Shown: positions 30,375 through 41,150 of the stretch, one piece after another | Numbering within the stretch: position 1 is the stretch's first letter | Layout of the letters: every line of letters begins with the position of its first letter | Assembly: GCF_011752625.1 (NCBI RefSeq) | Contig: NZ_VWXD01000002.1 | Coordinates: 682,001-746,000 of the forward strand | Length of the DNA: 64,000 bases | Reading direction: 5' to 3' | From: Candidatus Pantoea formicae | GTDB taxonomy: Bacteria > Pseudomonadota > Gammaproteobacteria > Enterobacterales > Enterobacteriaceae | Made by a program: the position numbers and the translations under genes | Notes under the pieces: generated by a model | The model's input: only the letters and a program-made list of their open reading frames with translations | Databases searched by the model: none | Told to the model about the DNA's origin: nothing

Positions 30375-30845
30375 TCAGGCTTTGATGGCTTTCAATACGT
30401 TAATCATTTCGAGTGCAGTCAGGGCCGCTTCGGCGCCTTTATTACCTGCTTTAGTGCCGGCGCGTTCAATCGCCTGCTCGATGTTTTCGGTGGTTAACAC
30501 GCCGAAAGTCACCGGAATTTCGCTGGTCATCGCCACGTTGGCAATGCCAGAACTGGCTTCACCTGCCACATATTCGAAGTGGGCGGTGCCGCCACGGATC
30601 ACGGTTCCCAGCGCAACGATCGCGTCGTGCTTACCGGCTTTCGCCAGCGCACGTGCTGCCAGAGGCAGTTCGTAAGCGCCTGGAACCCAGACCACAGTGA
30701 TGTTTTCTGCTTTAACCTGGCCAATACGCTTCAGCGCATCGACCGCGCCATCCAGCAGGCTGTCATTAATGAAGTTGTTAAAACGCGCAATAACGATGGC
30801 AATGTGAGCATCAGGCGTGGCAACAGGAGCTTCGATAACTTTCAT
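30375..30845 (-). CDS. ribE: 6,7-dimethyl-8-ribityllumazine synthase
   Basis: Condenses the pyrimidine intermediate with 3,4-dihydroxy-2-butanone 4-phosphate to form lumazine, the penultimate step to riboflavin. It has 156 residues (also called ribH) with [10 protein letters not shown] and the active-site His in [15 protein letters not shown] 93-base gap separates it from ribD, and nusB follows. Confidence 0.97.
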   Translation of the reverse strand: MKVIEAPVATPDAHIAIVIARFNNFINDSLLDGAVDALKRIGQVKAENITVVWVPGAYELPLAARALAKAGKHDAIVALGTVIRGGTAHFEYVAGEASSGIANVAMTSEIPVTFGVLTTENIEQAIERAGTKAGNKGAEAALTALEMINVLKAIKA

Positions 30846-30938
30846 ACATATCCTTTGGGTGTTTGATTTATGGCCCCGCAGAAGGGGGCGGATTCTATCA
30901 TACTCTTCGGCGACGCGCTCAGGCTTTTCAGTTGTTGC

Positions 30939-32042
30939 TCAAGCCGGTGTCAGGGTCAGTCGCAGGTCCGCGCCAACCCGGCGCACATCGCTGAACTTCA
31001 GCTCTGGCGCATCAGCCAATTGTTCCAGTCCAGGCAGTTCACACAGGCCGCGCGCAGCGTTGCCCAGCAGCTTCGGTGCCATATAGACAATCAGTTCATC
31101 AACCAATCCCGCCTGCAACAGCGCACCGGCCAAGCTGGCCCCTGCCTCAACCCACAGGGTGTTGATCTGACGTTGCCCGAGTAGCATCATCATCGCCACC
31201 AAATCCAGCTGTTCACCGCGCAAAGGCACGGCAATCTGGCTAACGCTTTGCGGCCAGGACTGCTGGTCAATGTCACTGCGCATCAGCCAGGTTTCGCCAG
31301 GCTGCCTCATCACGCGATGTTGTGGCGTCACGCGCTGCTGGCTATCAATGATCACGCGTACCGGCTGGCGCAGTGCGTTTTCGTCCAACTGCTGGCGCAC
31401 ATCCTCGCCTAATTCGTTCCAGCGCACGGTCAATGAGGGATCATCTGCCAGTACGGTGGCACTGGAGCTAAGGATAGCCGAACTCTGGGCACGAAAACGT
31501 TGCACATCGCGCCTTGCGGCAGCCGAGGTGATCCACTGACTTTCGCCACTGGCCATCGCGGTACGCCCATCAAGGGATGCGCCGAGTTTAAGTTGAATCC
31601 ACGGGAAGCCAGTGCGCATGCGTTTCAGAAAACCACGATTCAATGCTTCAGCTTCGCTCATCATTAAACCGTGGCTGACTTCAATGCCGGCCTGCTGCAA
31701 GCGATACAATCCGCGCCCCGCCACTTGCGGGTTTGGGTCTTGCATCGCTGCCACCACGCGGCTGACGCCTGCGGCAATCAACGCATCGCAGCATGGCGGT
31801 GTCCGGCCATGATGACTACAGGGCTCAAGCGTCACGTACGCCGTGGCGCCTTTGGCTTTTTCTCCGGCCATGCGCAGCGCATGCACTTCCGCATGCGGCT
31901 CACCGGCACGGTGATGCCAGCCTTCGCCGACAATCTCGCCGCCACGCACAATCACGCAGCCAACATTAGGATTGGGTGTGGTGGTAAAACGTCCGCGACG
32001 CGCCAGTTCCAGCGCGCGCGCCATGTAGCGTTCGTCAGTCAT
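30939..32042 (-). CDS. ribD: Bifunctional riboflavin deaminase/reductase RibD
   Basis: Catalyses deamination and then side-chain reduction of the pyrimidine intermediate of riboflavin synthesis. It has 367 residues. The N-terminal cytidine-deaminase-like domain has the zinc motif HAEVHAL with PCSHHGRTPPCCDAL; the C-terminal NADPH-dependent reductase domain starts near residue 146. It is three bases downstream of nrdR, so coupled to it. Confidence 0.97.
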   Translation of the reverse strand: MTDERYMARALELARRGRFTTTPNPNVGCVIVRGGEIVGEGWHHRAGEPHAEVHALRMAGEKAKGATAYVTLEPCSHHGRTPPCCDALIAAGVSRVVAAMQDPNPQVAGRGLYRLQQAGIEVSHGLMMSEAEALNRGFLKRMRTGFPWIQLKLGASLDGRTAMASGESQWITSAAARRDVQRFRAQSSAILSSSATVLADDPSLTVRWNELGEDVRQQLDENALRQPVRVIIDSQQRVTPQHRVMRQPGETWLMRSDIDQQSWPQSVSQIAVPLRGEQLDLVAMMMLLGQRQINTLWVEAGASLAGALLQAGLVDELIVYMAPKLLGNAARGLCELPGLEQLADAPELKFSDVRRVGADLRLTLTPA

Positions 32043-32045
32043 GGC

Positions 32046-32495
32046 TTAGTCCTGTAAGCGGGCGATCTCTTCGCCAAAATCACGGATATCTTCGAAACTG
32101 CGGTATACAGAAGCAAAACGGATATAGGCGACCTTATCGAGCTTCTTCAGCTCTTCCATCACCAGATTACCGACCAGCTTGCTGGGAATTTCGCGCTCGC
32201 CAGTGGCCCGCAGTTGCGTTTTGATGTGGTTGACGGCGTTATCCACCGCATCGGCGCTCACCGGGCGCTTCTCCAGCGCCTTCATCATGCCGCTGGCGAG
32301 CTTATCTTCGTTAAAGGGTTCACGCACATCGTTGCTTTTCACCACGCGCGGCATCACCAGCTCAGCCACTTCAAAGGTGGTAAAACGCTCATGGCACACC
32401 AGACACTGGCGGCGGCGACGCACCGATGAACCTTCACTGACCAGGCGAGAATCAATCACTTTGGTGTCCACAGCGGAGCAGAAGGGGCAATGCAT
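32046..32495 (-). CDS. nrdR: Transcriptional repressor NrdR
   Basis: A zinc-ribbon/ATP-cone repressor of ribonucleotide reductase genes that senses (d)ATP. From ATG 32495, with an AGGAAA SD, it is 149 residues. The zinc ribbon is CPFC at 3-6 and CLVC at 31-34, followed by the ATP cone ([20 protein letters not shown]). It heads the nrdR-ribD unit. An 11-codon upstream extension has no homology. Confidence 0.97.
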   Translation of the reverse strand: MHCPFCSAVDTKVIDSRLVSEGSSVRRRRQCLVCHERFTTFEVAELVMPRVVKSNDVREPFNEDKLASGMMKALEKRPVSADAVDNAVNHIKTQLRATGEREIPSKLVGNLVMEELKKLDKVAYIRFASVYRSFEDIRDFGEEIARLQD

Positions 32496-32667
32496 GACGT
32501 TTCCTGTCGCGAGATAAATAGGCCACACAGTGTAGCGCGATCTTCAAAGCAACTGAATACACGCGACCGAATCACCGCCCGGCTCACAGACGCAGGATGT
32601 CACGCTCTGTAAACAAGAAAAGCCACTAAGCTTAAACAGCCAATCCGGCACATTTGCAGGAGGTCAC

Positions 32668-33105
32668 ATGGGTCTGTTCAATTTCGTGAAAGAAGCAGGT
32701 GAAAAGTTATGGGATGCCGTCACCGGCGCTGACGATCCCAGCAAAAAACTACAGGATCATATTAATCAACTCGGCTTACCGGACAGCGATAAAGTCAAAG
32801 TCGATGTGCAAGGCGACACCGTTACCGTGAGCGGTGACGGCATTTCACAGGAGCTGAAGGAGAAAATCCTGGTGGCCGCCGGTAACGTGGCAGGGATTAC
32901 CAAAGTCGATGACAAGGTCACCGTGACCGACAGTGCACCGGAAGCGGAATTCTATACGGTGAAAAAAGGCGATACGCTCAGCGCGATTTCCAAGCAGGTT
33001 TATGGGAATTCCAATGAATACAATAAGATTTTTGAAGCAAACAAGCCAATGCTGACGCATCCTGATAAGATCTATCCTGGCCAGGTATTACGAATTCCGA
33101 AATAA
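32668..33105 (+). CDS. kbp: Potassium-binding BON/LysM protein Kbp (YgaU)
   Basis: A small cytosolic potassium-binding protein also known as YgaU or LysM. It has 145 residues: an N-terminal [20 protein letters not shown] helix, a BON domain (about 25-90) and a C-terminal LysM domain with [19 protein letters not shown] and [11 protein letters not shown] perfect AGGAGGT precedes the ATG. In E. coli this gene lies elsewhere on the chromosome; here it sits between nrdR and yajI and is probably co-transcribed with yajI, 15 bases downstream. Confidence 0.93.
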   Translation: MGLFNFVKEAGEKLWDAVTGADDPSKKLQDHINQLGLPDSDKVKVDVQGDTVTVSGDGISQELKEKILVAAGNVAGITKVDDKVTVTDSAPEAEFYTVKKGDTLSAISKQVYGNSNEYNKIFEANKPMLTHPDKIYPGQVLRIPK

Positions 33106-33120
33106 CAGAAAGGACAATGC

Positions 33121-33684
33121 ATGACGATCAGGACGTTTTGGGCACCTGCAGCACTCTCGCTGCTGGTTCTCAGTGGTTGCAGTTCAACGCCGACTTCACC
33201 GCAGGTCAAAGAGTTACATCAGGAAGTCAGTCAGCTTAATCAGCAGATGCGTAAGTTAACTAATCAGGCAACGGCCCTGGAAATTCAGGGTCAGCTTAAT
33301 GGACAGTCAACCCAAGGCGCATGGCTGTTACCGCAGGCCAACACGCCAGTGGAGCTTCAGACCCAGTTAGGCAAATTGCGCTTATCGCTGTCCCGAGTGG
33401 TGGGTGAAGCCGGTGGCAGTCATGCGGACCTGAATATCCGTTCCACAGATGATCAGCCGATTCCAGCGCTTAGCGCTACTGTCGTGTGGGGAGAATTGGA
33501 CCCAGCCAGCGGTAAACCGCTGAATGCGGAGAGTCTGAGCCAGACGATCCAGGTTGAAGCGAGTTTGATGCCACGCAGTTCCGTAACGGTGCCTCTGCGC
33601 TTGAGTGGACTGACGCCGGAGCAACTCGGCTATGTGCGCGTGCATGATGTGTTGCCTGCACCGGAAAAATCGAAAGCGCCCTGA
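33121..33684 (+). CDS. yajI: DUF3251 lipoprotein (YajI-like)
   Basis: A predicted lipoprotein of unknown function. The signal peptide ends LLVLSGC (Cys20) and is followed by a short coiled-coil-like stretch (VKELHQEVSQLNQQMRKLTNQ) and a beta-rich domain. Length (187) and position next to nrdR match E. coli yajI, so I use that symbol with moderate confidence. It ends before a degenerate palindromic repeat and converges on secF. E. coli has tsx and yajD between yajI and secF; neither is present here. Confidence 0.75.
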   Translation: MTIRTFWAPAALSLLVLSGCSSTPTSPQVKELHQEVSQLNQQMRKLTNQATALEIQGQLNGQSTQGAWLLPQANTPVELQTQLGKLRLSLSRVVGEAGGSHADLNIRSTDDQPIPALSATVVWGELDPASGKPLNAESLSQTIQVEASLMPRSSVTVPLRLSGLTPEQLGYVRVHDVLPAPEKSKAP

Positions 33685-33704
33685 TCGTCGAGAATATGGC
33701 GCAC

Positions 33705-33820
33705 TCACCATGGATGGTGACCCTATGGAGATGTAGCATTGTTCTGTTGTGGAACGCTCATCACATGAGGTAAACGTGCAGAGATACCGTTGCACGTTAG
33801 AGTTCACATGAATGCGCACC
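33705..33820. repeat. Degenerate paired palindrome repeat between yajI and secF
   Basis: TCACCATGGATGGTGA followed by CCCTATGG (33705-33728) resembles the GGTCGCC-type palindrome plus CCCTACGG of intact copies. CATGAATGCGCACC (33807-33820) resembles the second palindrome. Between them is an unrelated perfect inverted repeat AACGTGCA-N10-TGCACGTT (33773-33798). It is best read as a decayed or diverged copy, which makes this call softer than the other two. Confidence 0.5.
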
Positions 33821-33823
33821 AAA

Positions 33824-33858
33824 CAAAAAAAAACGGGCTACCCATGGGCAGCCCGTTT
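33824..33858 (-). terminator. Rho-independent terminator of the secDF operon
   Basis: Arms AAACGGGCT and AGCCCGTTT (33831-33858) around a CCCATGGG-containing loop; the minus strand continues TTTTTTTTGTTTG. It lies 17 bases past the secF stop. The plus-strand side has only TTTTC, so it may be weakly bidirectional for yajI. Confidence 0.88.
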
Positions 33859-33875
33859 TCATATCACTCAGCGTA

Positions 33876-34844
33876 TCAAGGCAGGATTGAAGGCTGATCT
33901 GCGCCCTCTTTCTCGACTTTCTGCACCAGCATATGTTCACGTTTCATACCCAGTTTCAGCGCCAGAGCAGAAGAAACATAGATAGAAGAAACGGTACCGA
34001 TGGTGACGCCGATCAGCATGGTCAACGAGAAGCCTTTCAGCAGCGCGCCACCAAAGATGAACAGGATCAGGATCATCGCTAACGTCGTCAGCGAGGTGAT
34101 CAAGGTACGGCTCAACGTCTGGGTCAGCGACACGTTGGTGATATCGTAAGAAGAGCCGCGACGGATTTTGCGGAAGTTCTCACGAATACGGTCAGAGACC
34201 ACGATCTTATCGTTAAGCGAGTAACCGATCACCGACATCAGTGAGGCCACAATCGTCAGATCGATCTCAACGTGTGCCAGTGACAGAATGCCGCAGGTAA
34301 TGATCACGTCATGCGCCAGTGCCAGCACAGTACCCAGCGCCAAGCGCCACTCAAAGCGGAAACCGATGTAGATCAGAATCGCAATCAGTGCCGACAGCAG
34401 CGCCATCGCACCGGCCTGCGCCAGATCGCTACCCACGCTAGGGCCAACGAACTCAATGCGCTTCACGGTCGCGTTCTGCTGCGTCGTCTCATTAATTGAG
34501 GTCACGACTTTGTTGCCAAGTTCCTGACCTGCTGCGCCCGTGGCAGGTGGCATACGCACCATCACGTCACGGCTGCTGCCGAAATTCTGCACCAGCGGCT
34601 CCTGGAAACCGGCTTTGACCAATCCTTCGCGTAAGGCATCCAGATCGGCTGGTTTTTCCAGGTTAATCTCAATCACCGTTCCGCCGGTAAAGTCGAGGCC
34701 CCAGTTGAAGCCTCGCACACCGATCATGGCGACAGAAGCCACGATCAGCAAACCAGAGATGATGAAGGCCAGCGTATCCCAGCGCATAAAGTCAACGACC
34801 TTACGCCCATGGTTTAGCTGTTCAATACTATATTCCTGTGCCAC
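33876..34844 (-). CDS. secF: Protein translocase subunit SecF
   Basis: SecF partners SecD in the inner membrane and uses the proton gradient to help pull proteins across after SecYEG. From a GTG start at 34844, preceded by GAGGAG, it is 322 residues ([23 protein letters not shown]). It has the GLDFTGGT motif, six membrane helices and the conserved [25 protein letters not shown]. The start lies ten bases downstream of the secD stop, so the two are coupled. Confidence 0.97.
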   Translation of the reverse strand: MAQEYSIEQLNHGRKVVDFMRWDTLAFIISGLLIVASVAMIGVRGFNWGLDFTGGTVIEINLEKPADLDALREGLVKAGFQEPLVQNFGSSRDVMVRMPPATGAAGQELGNKVVTSINETTQQNATVKRIEFVGPSVGSDLAQAGAMALLSALIAILIYIGFRFEWRLALGTVLALAHDVIITCGILSLAHVEIDLTIVASLMSVIGYSLNDKIVVSDRIRENFRKIRRGSSYDITNVSLTQTLSRTLITSLTTLAMILILFIFGGALLKGFSLTMLIGVTIGTVSSIYVSSALALKLGMKREHMLVQKVEKEGADQPSILP

Positions 34845-34854
34845 AACGCACTCC

Positions 34855-36702
34855 TCAGATAGACAGCTTGTTGATGCGTTTGCCGCCGTACACCAGGTTA
34901 ACGATGGCACGGGTGCCGACGATAGCGGTAAACATTGACGTCGCGATACCGATAGCGGTGGTGATCGCAAAGCCTTTGATAGAACCGGTACCGACCGCAT
35001 AAAGAATGATAACTTTGATCAGCGTCGTTACGTTGGCGTCGACGATACTGGAGAAGGCGCCTTTATAACCTTCATGTATCGCCTGCTGTACCGAGCGTCC
35101 ATTACGCAGTTCTTCTTTAATACGTTCGTTAATCAACACGTTGGCATCGACAGCAACCGCCAGCGTCAACACGATACCGGCAATACCCGGCATGGTGAGG
35201 GTCGCACCTGGCAGCAGTGACATGATGCCGACAATCAGCACCAGGTTACACAGCAGCGCACTGGTCGCAATCAAACCAAACTTCTTGTAGAACACCACCA
35301 TAAAGATGATGGACGCGATCAGACCCCACAAGCAGGCTTCGAGACCCTGAGTGATGTTCTGCTGGCCCATGGTTGGACCAATGGTACGCTCTTCCACAAT
35401 CTGAATGGGCGCAATCAACGCACCGGCACGCAGCAGCAGCGACAGCTGACGTGCTTCGTTCGGATTGTTGATGCCGGTGATACGGAAACTGTTACCGAGG
35501 CGTGACTGAATGTTCGCCACGTTAATCACTTGTTCCTGCTTCACCAGAATCGCACGGCCGTTGGCGTCTTTCTTGCCGCTGTCCTTGTACTCCACAAACA
35601 GGGTCGCCATCGCTTTACCGATGTTGTCCTTAGTGAAGTTCGACATGATGTTACCGCCCGCGCCATCCAGTGAAATGTTCACCTGTGGCTGGTTATACTC
35701 ATCCATGCTGGACGTAGAATCCGTGATGTGGTCACCGGTCAGAATCACACGTTTGTACAGCACCACTGGCTGGCCATCTTGCGATTGCTTCACTTCCGAA
35801 TCACCCGGCACACGGCCGCTAGCGGCGGCGCTTGGATCAACGGTGGTGTTCACCAGACGGAATTCCAGGGTCGCGGTCGCGCCAAGAATCTCTTTCGCAC
35901 GGGCGGTGTCCTGAATACCTGGCAACTCAACCACAATGCGGTCAGAACCCTGACGCTGCACCAGTGGCTCGGCGACACCCAGTTGGTTCACACGGTTACG
36001 CAGGATGTTGATGTTCTGCTGAACCGCATACTCGCGCGCTTCGCTCAGACGTGCATCGGTCATCACCGCACGCAGCGTATCGCTGCCCACACTGGAGATC
36101 ACCAAATCCTGGTGACGTGGTGACAAGTAGCTGATCGCCGCATCACGGCTTGCTGCATCGCGGAAGCGGACTTCTACACCGTAGTTATCAATTTTGTTGA
36201 CGGTGGTATACGGGATGCTTTTGTCGCGCAGATCGCTGCGCAGGCCGTCAGCATTCTGCTCTTGCAGTTTGCCCAGCGCCGTATCCATATCCACTTCCAT
36301 CAAGAAGTGTACGCCGCCACGCAGATCGAGACCGAGTTTCATCGGCTGTGCAGCAAGCATCGTCAGCCAGCGCGGAGTGGCCGGTGCGAGGTTGAGTGCT
36401 ACAACGTAGCCATCGCCTAACGCGCTGGTCAGGGCATCGCGCGCGCGCAGCTGCACATCCTGATTGCTAAAACGGGCCAGGATGGCACCATTTTCCAGAG
36501 CGAGGGATTTGCTCTGAATGTTGTCTTGTTTCAGTACATTCTGGATCTGATCCAACGTTTGCTCACTGGCGGCGCCACCGCGCGCACCAGTGATTTGAAC
36601 GGCCGGATCCTCACCATAAAGGTTAGGAAGCGCATAGAGCAGGCCGACGAGAATCACGACGACCAGCATGATGTACTTCCACAAAGGATAACGGTTTAAC
36701 AC
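34855..36702 (-). CDS. secD: Protein translocase subunit SecD
   Basis: SecD is the larger subunit of the SecDF proton-driven translocation motor. It has 615 residues, the E. coli length. A first helix near the N-terminus is followed by the large periplasmic P1 domain with [15 protein letters not shown]. Five C-terminal helices contain [21 protein letters not shown], with the Asp and Arg used in proton transport. It lies 26 bases after yajC in the tgt-yajC-secD-secF order. Confidence 0.98.
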   Translation of the reverse strand: MLNRYPLWKYIMLVVVILVGLLYALPNLYGEDPAVQITGARGGAASEQTLDQIQNVLKQDNIQSKSLALENGAILARFSNQDVQLRARDALTSALGDGYVVALNLAPATPRWLTMLAAQPMKLGLDLRGGVHFLMEVDMDTALGKLQEQNADGLRSDLRDKSIPYTTVNKIDNYGVEVRFRDAASRDAAISYLSPRHQDLVISSVGSDTLRAVMTDARLSEAREYAVQQNINILRNRVNQLGVAEPLVQRQGSDRIVVELPGIQDTARAKEILGATATLEFRLVNTTVDPSAAASGRVPGDSEVKQSQDGQPVVLYKRVILTGDHITDSTSSMDEYNQPQVNISLDGAGGNIMSNFTKDNIGKAMATLFVEYKDSGKKDANGRAILVKQEQVINVANIQSRLGNSFRITGINNPNEARQLSLLLRAGALIAPIQIVEERTIGPTMGQQNITQGLEACLWGLIASIIFMVVFYKKFGLIATSALLCNLVLIVGIMSLLPGATLTMPGIAGIVLTLAVAVDANVLINERIKEELRNGRSVQQAIHEGYKGAFSSIVDANVTTLIKVIILYAVGTGSIKGFAITTAIGIATSMFTAIVGTRAIVNLVYGGKRINKLSI

Positions 36703-36727
36703 GGCAGTTCCCTTCGGGAAGAAAAAA

Positions 36728-37060
36728 TTACAGCGCCTTCATAGTACCTTTCGGCAGAACGGCGGCCACGAAATCACGTTTAACAACTACTTCAGTGGTG
36801 TCGTTCAGGGCGATAGAAACATAGCCATTGTCAGCAACTTTGGTCACACGACCCACTAAGCCACCGCTGGTCAACACTTCATCACCTTTAGAGATGGAAT
36901 CCATCAGCTTCTTGTGATCTTTTGAACGCTTCTGCTGCGGGCGCAGAATCATGAAGTAGAAGATCAGACCAAACACCACCAGCATGATCACCAGAGAATA
37001 AGGACTTCCCTGAGACGGAGCGCCAGCTGCGGCAACGGCGTCAGAAATGAAAAAGCTCAT
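36728..37060 (-). CDS. yajC: Sec translocon accessory protein YajC
   Basis: A small single-helix inner-membrane protein that associates with SecDF. It has 110 residues: one membrane helix at about 20-38 ([18 protein letters not shown]), the motif [16 protein letters not shown], and the small cytosolic domain [17 protein letters not shown]. It lies between tgt and secD, spaced about 25 bases from each. Confidence 0.96.
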   Translation of the reverse strand: MSFFISDAVAAAGAPSQGSPYSLVIMLVVFGLIFYFMILRPQQKRSKDHKKLMDSISKGDEVLTSGGLVGRVTKVADNGYVSIALNDTTEVVVKRDFVAAVLPKGTMKAL

Positions 37061-37085
37061 TAATTTTCCCTCATTGATAGAATTA

Positions 37086-38240
<1,155 letters not shown>

Positions 38241-39311
38241 TTATGCCCCAACGATTTCGTCAGGAGCTTGTGGATTACGGGTGATGTACATCGCATCCCC
38301 GTAGCTAAAGAAACGGTACTGCTCTGCCACCGCGCTCTGATAAGCCGCCATGGTGTGTTTATAACCGGCAAACGCCGACACCAGCATAATCAGGGTGGAT
38401 TCTGGCAGGTGGAAATTGGTGATCAGGGCATCAATCACCTGATAGTGATAACCCGGATAGATAAAGATTTGCGTGTCGTCGAAGAACGGGGCAATCAGAG
38501 CATCCTGGCTCGCTTTCGCGGCACTTTCGAGTGAGCGCACGGAAGTCGTGCCCACGGCCACCACTTTATTGCCACGTGCTTTACACGCCAGCACGGCATC
38601 CACTACATCCTGCGGCACTTCCGCATACTCAGAGTGCATGATGTGATCGTTAATGTTCTCTACTCGCACTGGTTGGAAGGTGCCCGCGCCAACATGCAGC
38701 GTCACGAACGCCATCTCAATCCCTTTGGCACGCAGTGCATCCAACAGCGGTTCATCAAAGTGCAAGCCAGCCGTTGGGGCCGCAACGGCACCTGGACGGG
38801 CGCTGTACACCGTTTGATACAGTTCGCGGTCGGCTTCTTCGTCTGGGCGATCGATATAGGGCGGCAGCGGCATATGGCCAACGCTGTTAAGGATATCCAG
38901 CACCGCGCGATCGTCGGCAAACTCGATCTCAAACAGCGTATCGTGACGCGCCACCATGGTGGCTTTTACGCTCTCATCATCACCCAGCAGCAATTCAGCA
39001 CCCGGTTTTGGGGCTTTAGAAGCGCGAACATGAGCGAGTACGCGCTTATCGTCCAGCATGCGCTCAACCAACATTTCGATTTTTCCGCCGCTGGCTTTAC
39101 GGCCATACACGCGTGCAGGAATGACTCGGGTATTGTTAAACACCAGCAGGTCGCCCGGATTGAGTTTATCCAGTACGTCGGTAAACACTTCATGGCTTAA
39201 CGCCCCACTTGGGCCATCCAGCGCCAGCAAGCGGCAACCGCTGCGCTGCGCCTGTGGATAGTGGGCGATCAAAGATTCCGGCAACTCAAAAGCAAAATCG
39301 GCTACACGCAT
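38241..39311 (-). CDS. queA: S-adenosylmethionine:tRNA ribosyltransferase-isomerase
   Basis: Transfers and isomerises the ribosyl group of SAM onto preQ1-tRNA to form epoxyqueuosine, the step after Tgt. It has 356 residues with [13 protein letters not shown] at the start, [12 protein letters not shown], the catalytic-core segment [14 protein letters not shown] and [14 protein letters not shown] [13 protein letters not shown]. It is first in the queA-tgt-yajC-secDF operon. Confidence 0.98.
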   Translation of the reverse strand: MRVADFAFELPESLIAHYPQAQRSGCRLLALDGPSGALSHEVFTDVLDKLNPGDLLVFNNTRVIPARVYGRKASGGKIEMLVERMLDDKRVLAHVRASKAPKPGAELLLGDDESVKATMVARHDTLFEIEFADDRAVLDILNSVGHMPLPPYIDRPDEEADRELYQTVYSARPGAVAAPTAGLHFDEPLLDALRAKGIEMAFVTLHVGAGTFQPVRVENINDHIMHSEYAEVPQDVVDAVLACKARGNKVVAVGTTSVRSLESAAKASQDALIAPFFDDTQIFIYPGYHYQVIDALITNFHLPESTLIMLVSAFAGYKHTMAAYQSAVAEQYRFFSYGDAMYITRNPQAPDEIVGA

Positions 39312-39492
39312 GCATCACTTCTTTCAGGACTCAAAAAACAGGCGGCATAGTTTAGCGGAAAAGCGGGAAATTCTGAACAACTGGCTGCATTTCTGCGATT
39401 CGGCTTTTACATAAAATCATTTGAGACGCAGGACAAAAACAACGGGTGCTGGTGAACCGCGTTCGCGCTGGAACGGAAGGGGTGAGAATCAT

Positions 39493-39589
39493 GCGGCAAA
39501 CGAGAGCAGCACGGTGAGCTTATTCTCGTCAGTGATTCAGGTGAGCGAGAGCAGCCAATGCGCATGTAACTTAAAGTATGACGTGTATA
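39493..39589 (+). repeat. Degenerate/partial ERIC element upstream of acpH
   Basis: The sequence from GCGGCAAACGAG through GGTGAGCGAGAGCAGCCAAT to ACTTAAAGTATGACGTGTATA follows the ERIC consensus order (ggcggcaag, gagctta, gtgagcgagcgcagccaa, cttgaagtatgacgggtata). The right end is clear; the left terminal repeat is not recognisable. It ends about 10 bases before the acpH ATG. Confidence 0.65.
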
Positions 39590-39593
39590 TAAT
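39588..39593 (+). promoter_or_regulatory. -10 box of acpH formed at the ERIC end
   Basis: TATAAT straddles the terminal TATA of the ERIC element. Transcription would start about seven bases later, at or next to the acpH ATG (39599). No good -35 is visible. Confidence 0.5.
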
Positions 39594-39598
39594 GCGCC

Positions 39599-40180
39599 AT
39601 GAACTTTCTTGCTCACCTCCACCTCGCACAGCTGGCAAACAGCTCCCTGCTGGGCAATTTGATGGCCGACTTCGTGCGCGGCAATGTGCAGTCACAATGG
39701 CCGGAACCGGTTGTGGCGGGTATCGCCATGCATCGCCGCGTCGATGTTTTGACCGACAGCCTGCCAGAAGTGCGTCAAGCACGGCAATTTTTCCGCGCCG
39801 AAACGCGCCGCGTGGCACCTATTACCCTGGACGTCATCTGGGATCACTTCCTGGCCCTGCACTGGGATAGATTGCATCCCGCGCAATCGCTGGTGGACTT
39901 CACCGCAGCGGCTGAGCGTGAAATCATGCCGCAACTGCCGGGCACCCCCGAAGGGTTCGTTGAACTCAATGCCGTGATGTGGCGCGAGCGCTGGTTTGAG
40001 CACTATGCTGAACCCGCGCGATTGGCTCGCGTGCTTAATGGTATGGCGCATCGTCGCCCACGCCTCGCTGCACTGCGCGATTCCTATCAGGATTTTGTTG
40101 AACACTATCAACAACTCGAACCCTTATTCTTCCAATTCTATCCGCGTCTGATGGATGCCGCCCGCTCTCAGCAGCTCTAG
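39599..40180 (+). CDS. acpH: Acyl carrier protein phosphodiesterase
   Basis: Removes the phosphopantetheine arm from acyl carrier protein, giving apo-ACP. It has 193 residues, the E. coli length, with [10 protein letters not shown] at the start, the conserved [10 protein letters not shown] (Asp24), [10 protein letters not shown] and [15 protein letters not shown]. No SD is visible before the ATG. The only -10 box would put the transcript start at the ATG, so a leaderless message is possible. It is divergent from queA. Confidence 0.95.
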   Translation: MNFLAHLHLAQLANSSLLGNLMADFVRGNVQSQWPEPVVAGIAMHRRVDVLTDSLPEVRQARQFFRAETRRVAPITLDVIWDHFLALHWDRLHPAQSLVDFTAAAEREIMPQLPGTPEGFVELNAVMWRERWFEHYAEPARLARVLNGMAHRRPRLAALRDSYQDFVEHYQQLEPLFFQFYPRLMDAARSQQL

Positions 40181-40217
40181 ACTTTTTTTCACAATCCCTG
40201 CATTTACGCCTCTTGCC

Positions 40218-40305
40218 AGCCGCAGCCATCTGCGGCTTAATGAAACCTTTCTTAACTTTTGTTAAGTGGGTCACACCGCCAGGTCGCCTTTTTCGGCGTT
40301 TTTTG
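40218..40305 (+). terminator. Hairpins and U-run downstream of acpH
   Basis: First hairpin AGCCGCAG/CTGCGGCT (40218-40237). A shorter CGCC/GGCG stem (40285-40298) is followed by TTTTTT. Together they probably end the acpH transcript before the phosphatase genes. Confidence 0.6.
40251..40266. promoter_or_regulatory. Palindrome CTTAAC-TTTT-GTTAAG upstream of the phosphatase operon
   Basis: Perfect 6-bp arms, 75 bases before the start of the inositol-monophosphatase-like gene. It could be an operator; no regulator can be named. Confidence 0.3.
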
Positions 40306-40340
40306 TCACTTCGTTTGCCAGAAAATGATAAGAGGGAAAG

Positions 40341-41150
40341 ATGTCATCAGCCACGCTAACCGAACTTGACGCGCGTTATCACTTTGCCTGTGATGTCGCA
40401 AAGACTGCCGCCAGCCGCGCTTTATCCTGGTATCAGCAGCGTCACCAACTGGTGATTGAGCATAAAAAGGATTTACAGGATGTGGTCAGCGAAGCGGATC
40501 GCAACGTTGAAGAACTGGTTAAACACCTGATTAGTGAACGCTTTCCCGAAGATGCCGTGCTCGGTGAAGAGAGCGGCGGAGAAACCGCAGGTGCGCGATT
40601 TATCTGGGTGATAGATCCTATTGATGGCACCAGCAGCTTCCTTAACGGGCTGCATAACTGGTGTGTCTCCCTCGCGATTGTCTGTGAAGATGAGCCGGTG
40701 ATCGGCGTAGTGTGCGATCCCAATCATCATGAAACCTTCCACGCCTGCCGCGGCAAAGGGGCCTGGGTCAATGAAAAACGTATTCAGGCCCACAGCGCGC
40801 AGCATCTGAATCAAGGTGTGCTCGGCTTGAGCAGCTCGAACAGTCAGCCAGTTGAACCTTTGACTGCCTTTATCGGTGGCTTGCTCTCACAGGGCGGCAT
40901 GTTTATCCGCAATGGTTCCGGCGCGTTAATGAGCGCATGGGCGGCGGCAGGCCGGCTGATAGGCTATTACGAAGCCCACATGAATCCCTGGGATGGTTTA
41001 CCGGGTATCGTGTTGATGCGTGAGGCAGGTGGCCGCACCAATGACTACCTCAGCAATAACGGTCTGCAAAGGGGGAATCCGGTGCTGCTGGCGAATACCG
41101 TGATTTATCCGCAGCTCAAAGCCCTGTTACCCGACCATCTTCCCCTGTGA
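40341..41150 (+). CDS. Inositol monophosphatase family protein
   Basis: A cytosolic Mg-dependent phosphatase of the IMPase/HisN superfamily, 269 residues. Metal-binding motifs are intact: GEES (75-78), DPIDGTSSF (92-100) and PWDG (216-219). There is no signal peptide. Substrates in this superfamily include inositol monophosphates, histidinol phosphate and PAP, and sequence alone does not decide. Its stop overlaps the GTG start of a periplasmic histidine acid phosphatase, so the two are translationally coupled. That favours a role in using inositol phosphates, but this is inference. E. coli has no counterpart at this locus. Confidence 0.85.
   Translation: MSSATLTELDARYHFACDVAKTAASRALSWYQQRHQLVIEHKKDLQDVVSEADRNVEELVKHLISERFPEDAVLGEESGGETAGARFIWVIDPIDGTSSFLNGLHNWCVSLAIVCEDEPVIGVVCDPNHHETFHACRGKGAWVNEKRIQAHSAQHLNQGVLGLSSSNSQPVEPLTAFIGGLLSQGGMFIRNGSGALMSAWAAAGRLIGYYEAHMNPWDGLPGIVLMREAGGRTNDYLSNNGLQRGNPVLLANTVIYPQLKALLPDHLPL

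Noticed and set aside
32496..32667. NrdR box upstream of nrdR
   Set aside because: The short CACACAGTGTAG palindrome near 32523 does not fit the 16-bp NrdR consensus.
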